DNA of 64,000 bases. Source: Providencia rettgeri (GTDB lineage Bacteria > Pseudomonadota > Gammaproteobacteria > Enterobacterales > Enterobacteriaceae). Below the pieces are notes generated by a model. That model saw nothing but the letters and a program-made list of their open reading frames with translations, searched no databases and was not told the origin of the DNA. The stretch covers positions 4,278,001 to 4,342,000 of the forward strand of contig NZ_CP163512.1 in NCBI RefSeq assembly GCF_041075285.1, read 5' to 3'. The position numbers and the translations under genes were made by a program. Below are positions 53,963-63,910 of the stretch, one piece after another. Each line of letters starts with the position of its first letter. The first letter of the stretch is position 1.

Positions 53963-54243
53963 TTTTGAGCAGCTCACTAATGGTTTTAGGTGTCGATTGC
54001 TTTTTGTTTTCTTGGTCGAGAACAAGAGAGTATAGGCGGCCTAGTTCATCAAGGCATTGCCATAGCAGTAATAACTGTCGAAAGGATATTTTGCCTTGTA
54101 ATTCGAATTTTTTATTGTCGAAGCAGGGACTGTACTTTTTTCTGCAAGCTCCTCTCTTGAGAGTTTTGCCAACTCTCTTTTTTATGTAAGTGTGCTGCAA
54201 ATGCTTGGCTGACATCAGTATCCGTCAATAATATTAGTCTCAT
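53952..54243 (-). pseudogene. Frameshifted HipB-like/XRE antitoxin relic
   Basis: Starting at the ATG at 54243 (AGGA upstream), the frame reads MRLILLTDTDVSQAFAAHLHKKESWQNS and then goes out of phase. A second frame supplies REELAEKSTVPASTIK, a typical XRE helix-turn-helix. A third, after an A-run, supplies KKFELQGKISFRQLLLLWQCLDELGRLYSLV to a stop at 53952. So two frameshifts interrupt an otherwise readable HTH protein of about 97 residues. With the HipA-like fragment overlapping its end, this looks like a decayed hipBA toxin-antitoxin operon. Confidence 0.6.
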
Positions 54244-54300
54244 AACGCTTCCTAAATGGATACGTTTATGTCTAGTTATACTAAAAAATTGATTTTTTTG

Positions 54301-54314
54301 GACACTATAGTGTC
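54301..54314. promoter_or_regulatory. Palindrome upstream of the hipB-like relic
   Basis: GACACTATAGTGTC is a perfect 14-bp palindrome 58 bp before the relic's start codon. It could be the old HipB operator. Confidence 0.4.
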
Positions 54315-54371
54315 TATTTTCATTTAGTCAGGTGAACTGATACTCACCTGACTAAGTAGCACTATCAAGAA

Positions 54372-54938
54372 TTAACCACGTTGCCCTATCGGCAGAACTG
54401 TTCTTCCGTATTGCTCATTTAATACTTCTGCGACGGCTAAATAAAACGCGCTAGCACCACAGATTATTCCTTCGAAACCCGCAAATTTAAGTAATGCGGC
54501 ATTGCCCGCTAAGTTACCGATAGCTAGCAAGGCAAATAAGAGGGTTAAGCTACCGAAAACAAATTGCAGTACCAAGTTAGCCTTAAATGTGCCAAGGAAC
54601 ATAAAGAAGGTAAAAATGCCCCAAATAGCCAGAAATACACCTAAAAACTCAGGGGAAGTTGCCTCGGCTAACCCCATGGAAGGTAAAAATAACAAGCCCA
54701 CTAATGCAATCCAAAACATCCCATAAGAGGTAAATGCGGTTGCGCCAAATGTATTGCCTTTCTTATACTCAATTAGCCCTGCGATAAATTGGGCAATCCC
54801 ACCATAAAAAATACCCATGCTTAAAATAACAGATGAAAGCGGAAAAAATCCTGCGTTATGAATATTCAGCAGGATAGTTGTCATACCAAAGCCGAGTAAA
54901 CCAAGTGGGCCTGGATTTGCAAGAGCGCTAGACTGCAT
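54372..54938 (-). CDS. satP: Acetate/succinate transporter SatP (YaaH)
   Basis: SatP is a small inner-membrane acetate/succinate-proton symporter of the AceTr family. The ATG at 54938 has AGAGG 5 nt upstream and gives 188 residues, the E. coli length. The family signature N-P-[AG]-P-L-G-L appears as NPGPLGLLGFGM at about residue 8. Six hydrophobic segments follow, and the C terminus GRTVLPIGQRG matches. A longer frame to 54968 lacks support. It lies between mog and dnaK as in E. coli. Confidence 0.95.
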   Translation of the reverse strand: MQSSALANPGPLGLLGFGMTTILLNIHNAGFFPLSSVILSMGIFYGGIAQFIAGLIEYKKGNTFGATAFTSYGMFWIALVGLLFLPSMGLAEATSPEFLGVFLAIWGIFTFFMFLGTFKANLVLQFVFGSLTLLFALLAIGNLAGNAALLKFAGFEGIICGASAFYLAVAEVLNEQYGRTVLPIGQRG

Positions 54939-55274
54939 ATAACCTCTGGTAAAATATATAAAATTCAAATAGATAAAATGAAATAAATACCACCAAAATG
55001 ACAGCGGCGGCGAATCATACGCAGTTTTAGTTGTCTAAACAATGATCACAAGACAGGTTTTTTTGCAATAAATGCAAATTTTTTTTAATTCCCCCCTTGA
55101 TGAATGGATTTACGACCCCATCTTTAAAGCATCAACCGATATCTCTGTGAATTATTGCGTTTTGAAAAATAATTTAGGCTCAGGGTTAAAAACGCCCTTG
55201 AAAAAGAAATATTGAGCCACATATAGATTGATATCGAAATCATTGTGAAAAGAATTCCTTTGGAGGCGTTTTAG
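54939..55274. other. Divergent satP/dnaK intergenic region
   Basis: The 336-bp gap holds the divergent promoters of satP and dnaK. The heat-shock promoter of dnaK is listed separately. No repeat or RNA gene is visible. Confidence 0.5.
55092..55123 (+). promoter_or_regulatory. Sigma-32 heat-shock promoter of dnaKJ
   Basis: CCCCTTGATG (-35) and CCCCATCT (55116-55123, -10) are separated by 13-14 bp. This matches the RpoH consensus CTTGAA...CCCCAT-T. It lies about 150 bp before dnaK. Confidence 0.85.
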
Positions 55275-57191
55275 ATGGGTAAAATTATTGGTATCGACTT
55301 GGGTACAACTAACTCATGCGTTGCAATTATGGATGGTACTACTGCTCGTGTTCTGGAGAACAGTGAGGGTGATAGAACGACTCCTTCCATCATTGCGTAC
55401 ACTCAAGATGGTGAAATTTTAGTTGGTCAGCCAGCAAAACGTCAGGCTGTCACCAACCCAGAAAATACATTATTTGCAATCAAACGTTTGATTGGTCGTC
55501 GTTTCCAAGACGAAGAAGTTCAGCGCGACGTTTCTATCATGCCATACAAAATTATTGCGGCAGATAACGGCGATGCTTGGTTAGATGTGAAAGGCCAAAA
55601 AATGGCTCCACCACAAGTTTCAGCTGAAGTTCTGAAAAAAATGAAGAAAACAGCGGAAGATTACTTGGGTGAACCTGTAACAGAAGCAGTAATTACCGTT
55701 CCTGCATACTTCAACGATGCTCAGCGTCAAGCGACTAAAGATGCGGGTCGTATCGCTGGTTTAGATGTAAAACGTATCATCAACGAACCAACAGCGGCGG
55801 CATTGGCCTACGGTTTAGATAGAGAAGTTGGTAACCGTACAATCGCTGTTTACGACTTAGGTGGTGGTACATTCGACTTATCAATCATCGAAATCGATGA
55901 AGTTGATGGTGAAAAAACCTATGAAGTTCTGGCAACCAATGGTGATACTCACTTAGGTGGTGAAGACTTCGATACACGTTTAATCAACTATTTAGTTGAA
56001 GAATTTAAGAAAGAACAAGGTGTTGACCTGCGTAACGATCCGTTAGCAATGCAACGTCTGAAAGAATCTGCGGAAAAAGCGAAAATCGAGCTCTCTTCTG
56101 CACAACAAACGGATGTGAACCTGCCATACATCACCGCTGATGCGACAGGGCCAAAACATATGAACATCAAAGTGACTCGTGCAAAATTAGAGTCACTGGT
56201 AGAAGACTTAGTTAAGCGTTCAATGGAGCCTGTGAAAGTTGCTCTGCAAGACGCAGGTTTAAGCGTGAGTGAAATCAACGACGTTATTTTAGTCGGTGGT
56301 CAAACGCGTATGCCAATGGTTCAAAAAGTGGTTGCTGACTTCTTTGGTAAAGAGCCACGTAAAGATGTTAACCCTGATGAAGCCGTTGCAATGGGTGCTG
56401 CTGTACAAGGTGGTGTTTTAGCGGGTGATGTTAAAGACGTTCTGTTACTTGACGTAACACCACTGTCTTTAGGTATCGAAACTATGGGTGGTGTGATGAC
56501 TTCGTTAATTTCGAAGAACACAACCATTCCAACAAAACACAGCCAAGTGTTCTCAACTGCAGAAGATAACCAAGCAGCCGTGACTATCCATGTTCTGCAA
56601 GGTGAACGTAAACGTGCGAGTGATAACAAATCACTGGGTCAGTTTAACTTAGATGGTATTCAACCAGCACCACGCGGTATGCCACAAATTGAAGTGACTT
56701 TCGACATCGATGCGGATGGTATTTTGCATGTATCGGCGAAAGACAAAAACAGTGGTCGTGAGCAAAATATCACCATTAAGGCTTCTTCAGGTCTGAACGA
56801 TGAGGAAATCGAAAAAATGGTACGTGACGCGGAAGCGAATGCGGAAGCTGACCGTAAGTTTGAAGAGTTAGTGCAGGTTCGTAACCAAGCTGACCAATTG
56901 ATCCACGGTACACGTAAACAAATCGAAGAAGCGGGTGATAAATTACCTGCTGACGATAAAGCGAATATCGAAAAAGCAACATCTGAGTTAGAAGCTGCTG
57001 CGAAAGGTGAAGATAAAGCCGATATCGAAGCGAAAATCCAAGCTTTAGTCACTGCATCTGCAAAACTTCTGGAAATCGCACAGCAACAAGCTCAAGCTCA
57101 AGCGGGCGGTGCAACTGACGCTGAAGCGAAGAAAGATGATGATGTTGTTGATGCTGAGTTTGAAGAAGTTAACGACAAAGACAAAAAATAA
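55275..57191 (+). CDS. dnaK: Hsp70 chaperone DnaK
   Basis: DnaK is the cytoplasmic Hsp70 that folds proteins together with DnaJ and GrpE. The 638 residues match E. coli. The ATPase domain (1-~385) begins [17 protein letters not shown] and contains [13 protein letters not shown] and [15 protein letters not shown]. The linker [16 protein letters not shown] precedes the substrate-binding beta domain and the helical lid, with the C-terminal EFEEV-type tail ([15 protein letters not shown]). GGAGG precedes the ATG. Transcribed with dnaJ from the sigma-32 promoter. Confidence 0.99.
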   Translation: MGKIIGIDLGTTNSCVAIMDGTTARVLENSEGDRTTPSIIAYTQDGEILVGQPAKRQAVTNPENTLFAIKRLIGRRFQDEEVQRDVSIMPYKIIAADNGDAWLDVKGQKMAPPQVSAEVLKKMKKTAEDYLGEPVTEAVITVPAYFNDAQRQATKDAGRIAGLDVKRIINEPTAAALAYGLDREVGNRTIAVYDLGGGTFDLSIIEIDEVDGEKTYEVLATNGDTHLGGEDFDTRLINYLVEEFKKEQGVDLRNDPLAMQRLKESAEKAKIELSSAQQTDVNLPYITADATGPKHMNIKVTRAKLESLVEDLVKRSMEPVKVALQDAGLSVSEINDVILVGGQTRMPMVQKVVADFFGKEPRKDVNPDEAVAMGAAVQGGVLAGDVKDVLLLDVTPLSLGIETMGGVMTSLISKNTTIPTKHSQVFSTAEDNQAAVTIHVLQGERKRASDNKSLGQFNLDGIQPAPRGMPQIEVTFDIDADGILHVSAKDKNSGREQNITIKASSGLNDEEIEKMVRDAEANAEADRKFEELVQVRNQADQLIHGTRKQIEEAGDKLPADDKANIEKATSELEAAAKGEDKADIEAKIQALVTASAKLLEIAQQQAQAQAGGATDAEAKKDDDVVDAEFEEVNDKDKK

Positions 57192-57300
57192 TGCCCTTAG
57201 CGGGCGCAGTAGCTGTAGCTAAAATGGTTAATAGTTACTGATACCGGATACGGGCGTTGAGGGAACTCTGCGCCCGTTCCGCATGTTAAGGGTAAATTGA
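57192..57300 (+). other. Structured dnaK-dnaJ spacer
   Basis: The 109-nt spacer contains a strong stem ACGGGCG...CGCCCGT near 57249-57277. In E. coli the same spacer encodes the small RNA Tpke11. Whether an RNA is made here cannot be told from sequence. Confidence 0.35.
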
Positions 57301-58440
57301 ATGGCAAAAAGAGACTTTTATCAGGTTTTAGAACTTGAAAAGAATGCTTCAGAAAAAGACATTAAAAGAGCGTATAAGCGCTTAGCAATGAAATACCATC
57401 CTGACCGTAATCAGGGTAATAAAGACGAATCTGAAGAAAAATTTAAAGAAATTAAAGAAGCTTACGAAGTGCTTTCCGATGAGCAAAAACGTGCCGCTTA
57501 TGACCAATACGGTCATGCCGCATTTGAACAAGGCGGAATGGGCGGCGGTGGCGGCTTTGGTGCTGGTGCGGACTTTAGCGATATCTTTGGTGACGTCTTC
57601 GGTGATATTTTCGGAGGCGGTCGCAGACAGCAACGCCCAAGCCGTGGCTCTGATCTGCAGTATAACATGGAACTGACTCTTGAAGAGGCTGTCCGTGGAG
57701 TGACCAAAGAAATTCGTATTCCAACGCTAGAAACCTGTGATGTATGCCATGGTAATGGTGCGAAACCGGGAACCAGTGCAGACACCTGTCCTACCTGTCA
57801 TGGTATGGGGCAAGTTCATATGCGCCAAGGCTTTTTCTCAGTGCAGCAACCTTGTCCAACTTGTCACGGACGTGGAAAAGTTATCAAAGATCCATGCAAT
57901 AAATGTCATGGTCATGGTCGTGTTGAAAGATATAAAACATTGTCAGTTAAAATCCCTGCGGGTGTTGATACTGGCGATCGTGTTCGCTTATCCGGTGAAG
58001 GTGAAGCTGGCGAAAAAGGAGCTCCAGCGGGAGATTTATTCGTTCAGGTTCGTGTATTACCTCATCATATTTTTGAACGTGATGGTAATAACCTGCATTG
58101 TGAAGTGCCAATCAATTTTGCGGATGCGGCATTAGGTGGTGAAATAGAAGTGCCAACACTTGATGGTCGTGTGAAGTTAAAAATTCCTGCTGAGACACAA
58201 ACCGGTAAAATTTTCCGTATGAAAGGAAAAGGCGTGAAATCGGTGCGCGGTGGTCTGCAAGGTGATTTGATGTGCCACATTGTTGTTGAAACTCCAGTGA
58301 AACTGAATGAGAAACAAAAAGCATTACTCAAAGAGTTTGGTGAATCTTTAGGTGGCAAAGGTGGGGAGAAAAATAGCCCTCGCTCGAAAAGTTTCTTAGA
58401 TGGCGTTAAAAAATTCTTTGATGATTTAACCAATAAATAA
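57301..58440 (+). CDS. dnaJ: Hsp40 co-chaperone DnaJ
   Basis: DnaJ stimulates the DnaK ATPase and delivers unfolded proteins. The 379 residues contain the J domain (1-70) with His33-Pro34-Asp35 in [11 protein letters not shown] Gly/Phe-rich stretch follows (about 75-105, [15 protein letters not shown]). Four CxxCxGxG zinc repeats run from about 145 to 205 ([32 protein letters not shown]), followed by the two C-terminal beta domains. Second gene of the heat-shock operon. Confidence 0.99.
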   Translation: MAKRDFYQVLELEKNASEKDIKRAYKRLAMKYHPDRNQGNKDESEEKFKEIKEAYEVLSDEQKRAAYDQYGHAAFEQGGMGGGGGFGAGADFSDIFGDVFGDIFGGGRRQQRPSRGSDLQYNMELTLEEAVRGVTKEIRIPTLETCDVCHGNGAKPGTSADTCPTCHGMGQVHMRQGFFSVQQPCPTCHGRGKVIKDPCNKCHGHGRVERYKTLSVKIPAGVDTGDRVRLSGEGEAGEKGAPAGDLFVQVRVLPHHIFERDGNNLHCEVPINFADAALGGEIEVPTLDGRVKLKIPAETQTGKIFRMKGKGVKSVRGGLQGDLMCHIVVETPVKLNEKQKALLKEFGESLGGKGGEKNSPRSKSFLDGVKKFFDDLTNK

Positions 58441-58468
58441 TCGGTTAATCATTGGCTAAATTAGAATG

Positions 58469-58503
58469 GCTGGTCTGTGATACGCAGAACCAGCCATTTT
58501 TAT
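58469..58503. terminator. Bidirectional terminator after dnaJ
   Basis: AATGGCTGGT pairs with ACCAGCCATT around a 15-nt loop and is followed by T residues. It also lies at the end of the convergent amidohydrolase gene. Confidence 0.8.
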
Positions 58504-58504
58504 G

Positions 58505-59905
58505 TTATTTAACCACTTCTCCGCTTGCGATAACCGTTTCGCGTACTTTATTTGCAAAATCCTGAGCTTCTTTGATAATGACTTTTTCATCAGCAGTGAG
58601 TAACTTACGGTCTTTCATTAAAACTTTACCATCAACAATGGTATGACGAACGTTGGCACCATTCGCCCCATAGACGAGTGCGGCATATGGGCTATACATA
58701 GGCACCATATTTGGTGATTTAGTATCAATAACAATAATATCAGCAAGCTTACCCGCTTCAAGTGAACCTAATTTTTCTTCCATATGCAGAACTTTAGCGG
58801 ATCCTTTGGTGGCTAATTCGACCACGGTTAGTGGTGGCATCGCCGCTCGGTCTTTGTTTTCCAGTTTATGAATTTTGCCAACTAAATTCAGCTCATTTAA
58901 TGTTGTTAGCGTATTGCTCGACATCGGTCCATCTGTTCCTAACCCCACGCGAATACCTTTTTCTAACATGGTGATGACAGGGGCAACGCCTTTAGCTGAT
59001 TTAGTATTCGCACTAATATTATGTGCAACACCGACATCGTATTGTTTCAGTAAATCTAGATCTTGTTCATTTACCATAATCGCATGGGCAGCAATAACTT
59101 TATTATTCAGCGCACCGATATCGGCCATGTATTGAACGGGGCTTTTTCCACCAGTACGTTTAGCGATCTCTTCTTGCTCACGATCGGTTTCCGCTAAGTG
59201 GATCATCACTGGAACATTTAACGCTTGAGATAATTTCGAAATTTGCTGTAAATGCTCAGTTGAGTTGGTATATGGGGCATGAGGTGCAAAAGCAGGGGTT
59301 ATGCGAGGATGATCTTTATATTGATTAATAAAGTTTACTGCATATTGAATGCCTTCATCCGCATTTTGTGCATCAGCAACAGGAAATTGGATCACGGATT
59401 CACCCAAAACAGCCCTTAGACCAACCTTATCCACTGTTTTTGCCACTTCGTCTTCAAAGTAGTACATATCGACGTAAGTTGTGACGCCACCTTTAATCAT
59501 CTCAATATTAGCAAGGTTTGCTCCGACACGAACCATTTCACGGCTTACCATTTTACTTTCCAAAGGAAAAATATAGCGATGTAAACGGTCAGGAACATCA
59601 TCCGCGAGTGAACGAAAAACGGTCATAGAAGCATGCGTGTGGGTATTAATCAGACCTGGCATAACAATGTCACCATCGACATTTAACACATTCGGTGCTT
59701 GATATTCTTTAACGAGCTCAGGGCCCCCGACGGCGATAATTTTATTTTCTTTAATGACGATTGTGCCATTTTCGATAATATGATTTTTAGCATCCATCGT
59801 TAAAACAGTACCATCAACGATCATAATATCCGCTGGTGTGGTAGAAAAACTTGCAAAAGAAGCTGTTATTGTTGCAAGTGCTAATAAAGACTTTGTAAAA
59901 GACAT
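58505..59905 (-). CDS. Amidohydrolase/deaminase (SAH/MTA deaminase-like) with signal peptide
   Basis: A 466-residue metal-dependent amidohydrolase of the group containing S-adenosylhomocysteine/5'-methylthioadenosine deaminases and triazine hydrolases. Metal and catalytic motifs are visible: PGLINTHTHASM, the Glu in MIHLAETDRE, His in VIAAHAIMV, and Asp in GLGTDGPMSSN. The C-terminal composite beta domain reads GKLADIIVIDTKSPNMVPMYSP. Unusually, residues 1-~22 (MSFTKSLLALATITASFASF) look like a signal peptide before ADIMIVDGTVLTMD, which predicts a periplasmic enzyme. It stands alone, convergent with dnaJ, at a place with no such gene in E. coli. The substrate is unproven. Confidence 0.85.
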   Translation of the reverse strand: MSFTKSLLALATITASFASFSTTPADIMIVDGTVLTMDAKNHIIENGTIVIKENKIIAVGGPELVKEYQAPNVLNVDGDIVMPGLINTHTHASMTVFRSLADDVPDRLHRYIFPLESKMVSREMVRVGANLANIEMIKGGVTTYVDMYYFEDEVAKTVDKVGLRAVLGESVIQFPVADAQNADEGIQYAVNFINQYKDHPRITPAFAPHAPYTNSTEHLQQISKLSQALNVPVMIHLAETDREQEEIAKRTGGKSPVQYMADIGALNNKVIAAHAIMVNEQDLDLLKQYDVGVAHNISANTKSAKGVAPVITMLEKGIRVGLGTDGPMSSNTLTTLNELNLVGKIHKLENKDRAAMPPLTVVELATKGSAKVLHMEEKLGSLEAGKLADIIVIDTKSPNMVPMYSPYAALVYGANGANVRHTIVDGKVLMKDRKLLTADEKVIIKEAQDFANKVRETVIASGEVVK

Positions 59906-60315
59906 TATTACCTCATATCTAAATGAAAAATCAGGTTTTACTTTTTATAAAAGATGAAAGCTAATATCGTGACGAGTCCATTTTTTTACCCATATTTCTG
60001 TGGATACACCATCATGTGCTTGCACTGAAACTCCATGTAAAATAAGGGAGTCATATTGACTAAATTGCGCCGTAACAACAGGTTCAGTGAGCCGCTTTTC
60101 TATTTCACTTTGCTTGAAACGTACCACAATATCATTATCAGATTAAATTTGTTGTCGAGTCATCTATTCAAACGGTTAATGAATATATTAGCGGAAGAAG
60201 CAACCATGTACCTCATGGCATCTGTCTGTTCTTGGCCTATCGCATTTTGTGTTTTTTCTTCTTGTAATAGCAAAATGCAAGGGATTAACATTTATTTTCA
60301 GTCCATTAGCGTAGG
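59906..60315. other. Intergenic region with weak short ORFs
   Basis: This 410-bp stretch holds a 60-codon minus-strand frame (59945-60127, GTG start without a ribosome binding site) and an 87-codon plus-strand frame that runs into the DMT gene's end. Neither resembles a known protein. It may be the remains of a lost gene. No RNA or repeat is recognised. Confidence 0.3.
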
Positions 60316-61164
60316 TTAACTACTGAGTTTGGCAAGTAAAACACCCGATAAAATAACGATACAGGCAAGAACTCGCATTAGGCTGAATTTCTCTTTTAAA
60401 AAGACAATCGAAAGGAACATTGCAAATAGCACACTGGTTTCCCTGATTGCTGCCACCATCACAATAGGTGCTTGGCTCATTGCCCAAATAGCAATGCCAT
60501 AGCTTACCAGTTGCATTAGTCCACCTAACAAACCAGAGCGCCAATATTGTTGTATGCCTATGATGAGTGTTCTGCGATATTTGATAATACCGGGAATGGT
60601 TAAAACGATACCATTTAATAAAAAGAGCCAAAGTGTATATACCACAGGATCTTCATTGGCTCGTGCACCGTGACCATCTGAAAGCGTATAGCAGGCAGTA
60701 AAAAAGGCAGTACATAAAGCAAAAGTTAATGCTTTTCCTTTGATATTTAATGTGAATTTTCGCCCTGCAAAGGCAATTAATATAACACCACTAATGATAA
60801 ACAATATGCCAATAAAGCCCATCAATGAAATAAATTCGTTGAATAATAAGGCACCAAGTAATGCCGTAATTAAGGGGGCAGACCCCCGTGAAATAGGGTA
60901 AATCTGGCTCAAATCACCGTATATATAGGCTTGGCTTAAAAAGTAGGTATAGCCAATGTGAAACAAGACGGATAATGCCAACCAGTGCACGGCTTCAGGT
61001 GAAGGCAACCCCAACCAAAGTATTGCCGGGATCGCTAATATGCCTGAAAAAAACGAAATCATGACGAGCCCAAAAAAGCGATCATTACCAAATTTAACTA
61101 AGGCGTTCCAGCTGGCATGGCAAAACGCAGCAAAAAGGACGGCTAATAATACGTAACTTGTCAT
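60316..61164 (-). CDS. DMT-superfamily permease (EamA domains)
   Basis: A 282-residue inner-membrane protein with ten predicted hydrophobic segments arranged as two EamA repeats. The first repeat includes QAYIYGDLSQIYPISRGSAPLITALLGALLFNE. The second includes SQAPIVMVAAIRETSVLFAMFLSIVFLKEKFS, both typical drug/metabolite transporter signatures. It may export or import a small metabolite, but the substrate cannot be inferred. It stands alone between the amidohydrolase and the divergent nhaA genes. Confidence 0.9.
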   Translation of the reverse strand: MTSYVLLAVLFAAFCHASWNALVKFGNDRFFGLVMISFFSGILAIPAILWLGLPSPEAVHWLALSVLFHIGYTYFLSQAYIYGDLSQIYPISRGSAPLITALLGALLFNEFISLMGFIGILFIISGVILIAFAGRKFTLNIKGKALTFALCTAFFTACYTLSDGHGARANEDPVVYTLWLFLLNGIVLTIPGIIKYRRTLIIGIQQYWRSGLLGGLMQLVSYGIAIWAMSQAPIVMVAAIRETSVLFAMFLSIVFLKEKFSLMRVLACIVILSGVLLAKLSS

Positions 61165-61565
61165 AAATAAAGAATAAAGGTTAGTTTTTTGTTTGAAAAA
61201 TAAAGCAAATAGTTTTTGCGAAGCGCCTTACAAAACGCTTGTAACCAGTCTCCCACATTAAAAATTGTTGCGAAACCCCTCGAAGATAAAAAAGAGATGA
61301 TTGATAGGTGATTGCATGTGGATTACCGAAAAAGTAGATTACAAAAAACGTGAAAAATTGAACTTATAAAGTCACTTTTTTAAAAAATTTATTATTTGTT
61401 TTTATAAAAATTGTCTATAGTGAAATTAACGTTTTATTATCATTTTGAGTGATCTCTAACCTAAACTGATCGTTAATTCCGAGTGTTAATGGATAAATAA
61501 ACGATTTTTTACGAATTAATAATTAGCATAATATTAACATTCAAAAAATATTGAGGTTAAATGAA
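61165..61565. other. Divergent DMT permease/nhaA intergenic region
   Basis: About 400 AT-rich bp with the promoters of nhaA and the permease gene. NhaR sites are expected upstream of nhaA by analogy with E. coli, but none can be placed with confidence. No repeat or RNA gene is visible. Confidence 0.35.
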
Positions 61566-62738
61566 ATGACAGCAATTATTCGTAAATTTTTAAGGTTAGA
61601 AGCAGCAGGGGGCTTACTCCTGATTATTGCTGCCATAGTTGCTTTGATTATGGCTAATACGCCATTACAAGGGATTTATCAGCAATTTTTGAATATTCCA
61701 GTATCGATTAAAATTTCTGAGTTTGGGTTAGATAAGCCATTAATTTTATGGATTAATGATTTTCTAATGGCTATATTTTTCTTAGTCGTGGGCTTGGAGG
61801 TTAAGCGTGAATTATTGGAAGGATCCCTAGCTGGTCGTGATAAAGCGATATTTCCAGCAATTGCAGCATTAGGTGGGATGATTGCACCTGCCTTACTTTA
61901 TCTGCTTTTTAATGGTGGAAATGAAATTACTCAACAGGGTTGGGCTATCCCTGCGGCAACAGATATTGCATTTGCATTAGGGGTAATGGCGCTATTAGGT
62001 AAGCGTGTACCTACGGAATTAAAAGTGTTTTTGTTAGCGCTCGCCATTATTGATGACCTTGGCGTTATCGTGATTATTGCCTTTTTCTATACAAGTTCTG
62101 TTTCACTGGTTGCGCTCAGTTTAGCCGCACTCTGTATTGCCATATTGGCAGCGATGAATTGGCGTCAAGTTGAGAATACCGCAGCCTACCTAGTGATAGG
62201 GCTTGTGTTGTGGGTATGTATATTAAAGTCCGGTGTTCATGCAACGTTGGCAGGGGTTATTGTGGGGTTCTTAATTCCCTTACGAGGGACAAACCAAACC
62301 AAACCTTCAGAAGAACTTGAGCACGTTTTACACCCGTGGGTTGTCTATTTAATTTTGCCCATTTTTGCATTTGCTAATTCAGGTGTGCAATTGCAAGGTG
62401 TGACTCTTGATGGTTTATTGAGCCCACTACCGCTTGGCGTGGCCGTTGGGCTGATATTTGGTAAGCCAATTGGTATTTTCTTATTCAGTTGGGTTTCGGT
62501 AAAACTTGGTTTTGCAAAATTACCTGAGTCGATTAATTTGAAGCAAGTTTTTGCCGTTTCAGTGCTATGTGGGATCGGTTTTACTATGTCTATTTTTATA
62601 ACCGGCCTCGCATTTGATGGAATGGATGAGGTATATAGTACTTACTCACGTTTAGGTATTTTGATTGGTTCGACAGTTGCGGCACTAATGGGCTATTTTA
62701 TGTTAAGGGCGGTCTTACCGAAACAAAAACAATTAGCG
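61566..62738 (+). CDS. nhaA: Na+/H+ antiporter NhaA
   Basis: NhaA exchanges one Na+ (or Li+) for two H+ across the inner membrane and is the main sodium antiporter at alkaline pH. From the ATG at 61566, with GAGG 9 nt upstream, it has about 390 residues and 12 hydrophobic segments. The ion-site aspartates lie in [12 protein letters not shown] (Asp133 of E. coli) and [12 protein letters not shown] (Asp163/Asp164). [11 protein letters not shown] and [15 protein letters not shown] are also conserved. A TTG five codons upstream overlaps the ribosome binding site and is rejected. It is followed by its regulator gene nhaR. Confidence 0.96.
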
Positions 62739-62812
62739 TGAACGAGAGTTATAAAGTAATTTAATTAATTATTAGTAAGAATTTCCGAACTAATATTCTA
62801 TGATATATCGTG

Positions 62813-62834
62813 GTGTATCTTATTGAAGATACAC
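62813..62834 (+). terminator. Hairpin between nhaA and nhaR
   Basis: GTGTATCTT pairs with AAGATACAC across ATTG. There is no T tail, so it may be an mRNA-stability hairpin rather than a terminator. Confidence 0.4.
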
Positions 62835-62934
62835 TGCGGTACATATAATAAAAGCGCCTGAGTCATGGGGTACAGGTAGATATGTATGGTGAATAACGCC
62901 AAAGGTTGTTATTGACGGTACAAAAGGAATCGAT

Positions 62935-63852
62935 ATGCGGGTTTCACATTTAAATTTTAACCATCTTTACTACTTTTGGCATGTATGTAAAGAAGGCTCC
63001 GTCGTTGGAGCAGCAGAAGCACTTTACTTGACCCCTCAGACTATTACGGGGCAGATAAAGGCGCTAGAAGAGCGCTTAGGTGGTAAATTATTTAAGCGGC
63101 AAGGGCGCGGTTTAGTGCCTTCTGAGCTTGGGCAATTAATTTTTCGCTATGCAGACAAAATGTTTATGCTTAGTCAGGAAATGCTGGATATTGTCAACTA
63201 CAGCAGAGAATCTAATTTATTATTTGATGTTGGTGTTGCGGATACACTATCAAAACAGTTAGTGAGCCGAATTTTAGAAACGACGGTTGTTGAACATGAA
63301 CAGATTCATTTGCGTTGTTTTGAATCAACTCATGAACTGTTATTAGAACAGCTTAGCCAACATAAACTGGATATGATTTTATCGGATTGTCCTGTGGATT
63401 CATCGCAACAGGAGGGGCTGTTCTCTGTAAAATTGGGTGAATGCAATATGAGCTTTTTTTGTCGTCAGCCAATTCCGAAAAAGCCATTTCCAGAGTGCCT
63501 CGAAGAACGCCGCTTACTTATTCCAGGCAGACGCTATCTATTAGGTCGACATATCTTAGCTTGGATACGGAATAAAAACTTACAAGTTGAGGTATTAGGT
63601 GAATTCGATGATGCCGCGTTAATGAAAGCGTTTGGTATGCATTATAATGCGATTTTTGTTGCACCCTCACAATATACACCTGACCTGCTCGGTGGGGAGG
63701 ACATTGTCGAGTTAGGGCGATTAGAAAATGTAAAAGAAGAATATTACGTTATTTTTGCAGAAAGAATGATCCAGCATCCAGCGGTGCAGCGAGTTTGTAA
63801 TAAAGACTTTTCAGAATTATTTTCTGTGCCATTCGATAGGTTAGAGCAATAA
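62935..63852 (+). CDS. nhaR: LysR-family activator NhaR
   Basis: NhaR is the LysR-type activator of nhaA that responds to Na+. The 305 residues begin with the HTH domain ([48 protein letters not shown]), almost identical to E. coli. The LysR substrate-binding domain follows, with [13 protein letters not shown] and [18 protein letters not shown]. The ATG has AAAAGGAATCGAT before it. It is 193 bp downstream of nhaA and convergent with rpsT. Confidence 0.96.
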   Translation: MRVSHLNFNHLYYFWHVCKEGSVVGAAEALYLTPQTITGQIKALEERLGGKLFKRQGRGLVPSELGQLIFRYADKMFMLSQEMLDIVNYSRESNLLFDVGVADTLSKQLVSRILETTVVEHEQIHLRCFESTHELLLEQLSQHKLDMILSDCPVDSSQQEGLFSVKLGECNMSFFCRQPIPKKPFPECLEERRLLIPGRRYLLGRHILAWIRNKNLQVEVLGEFDDAALMKAFGMHYNAIFVAPSQYTPDLLGGEDIVELGRLENVKEEYYVIFAERMIQHPAVQRVCNKDFSELFSVPFDRLEQ

Positions 63853-63863
63853 ACTGAGCAAAC

Positions 63864-63893
63864 AAAAAAACCGGCCAAGGCCGGTTTTTTTAG
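63864..63893. terminator. Bidirectional terminator between nhaR and rpsT
   Basis: AAAAAACCGGCC and GGCCGGTTTTTT form a strong stem with A and T runs on both sides. Confidence 0.93.
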
Positions 63894-63910
63894 CTAATCA
63901 AGAAGCTAAA

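Noticed and set aside
53965..54189. Plus-strand 74-codon ORF in the mog-satP gap
   Set aside because: It is antisense to the HipB-like relic, which explains the region better by its HTH similarity and gene overlap.
55988..57052. Long antisense ORFs across dnaK
   Set aside because: They are shadows caused by codon bias in a highly expressed gene. They have no start signals and overlap a certain gene completely.
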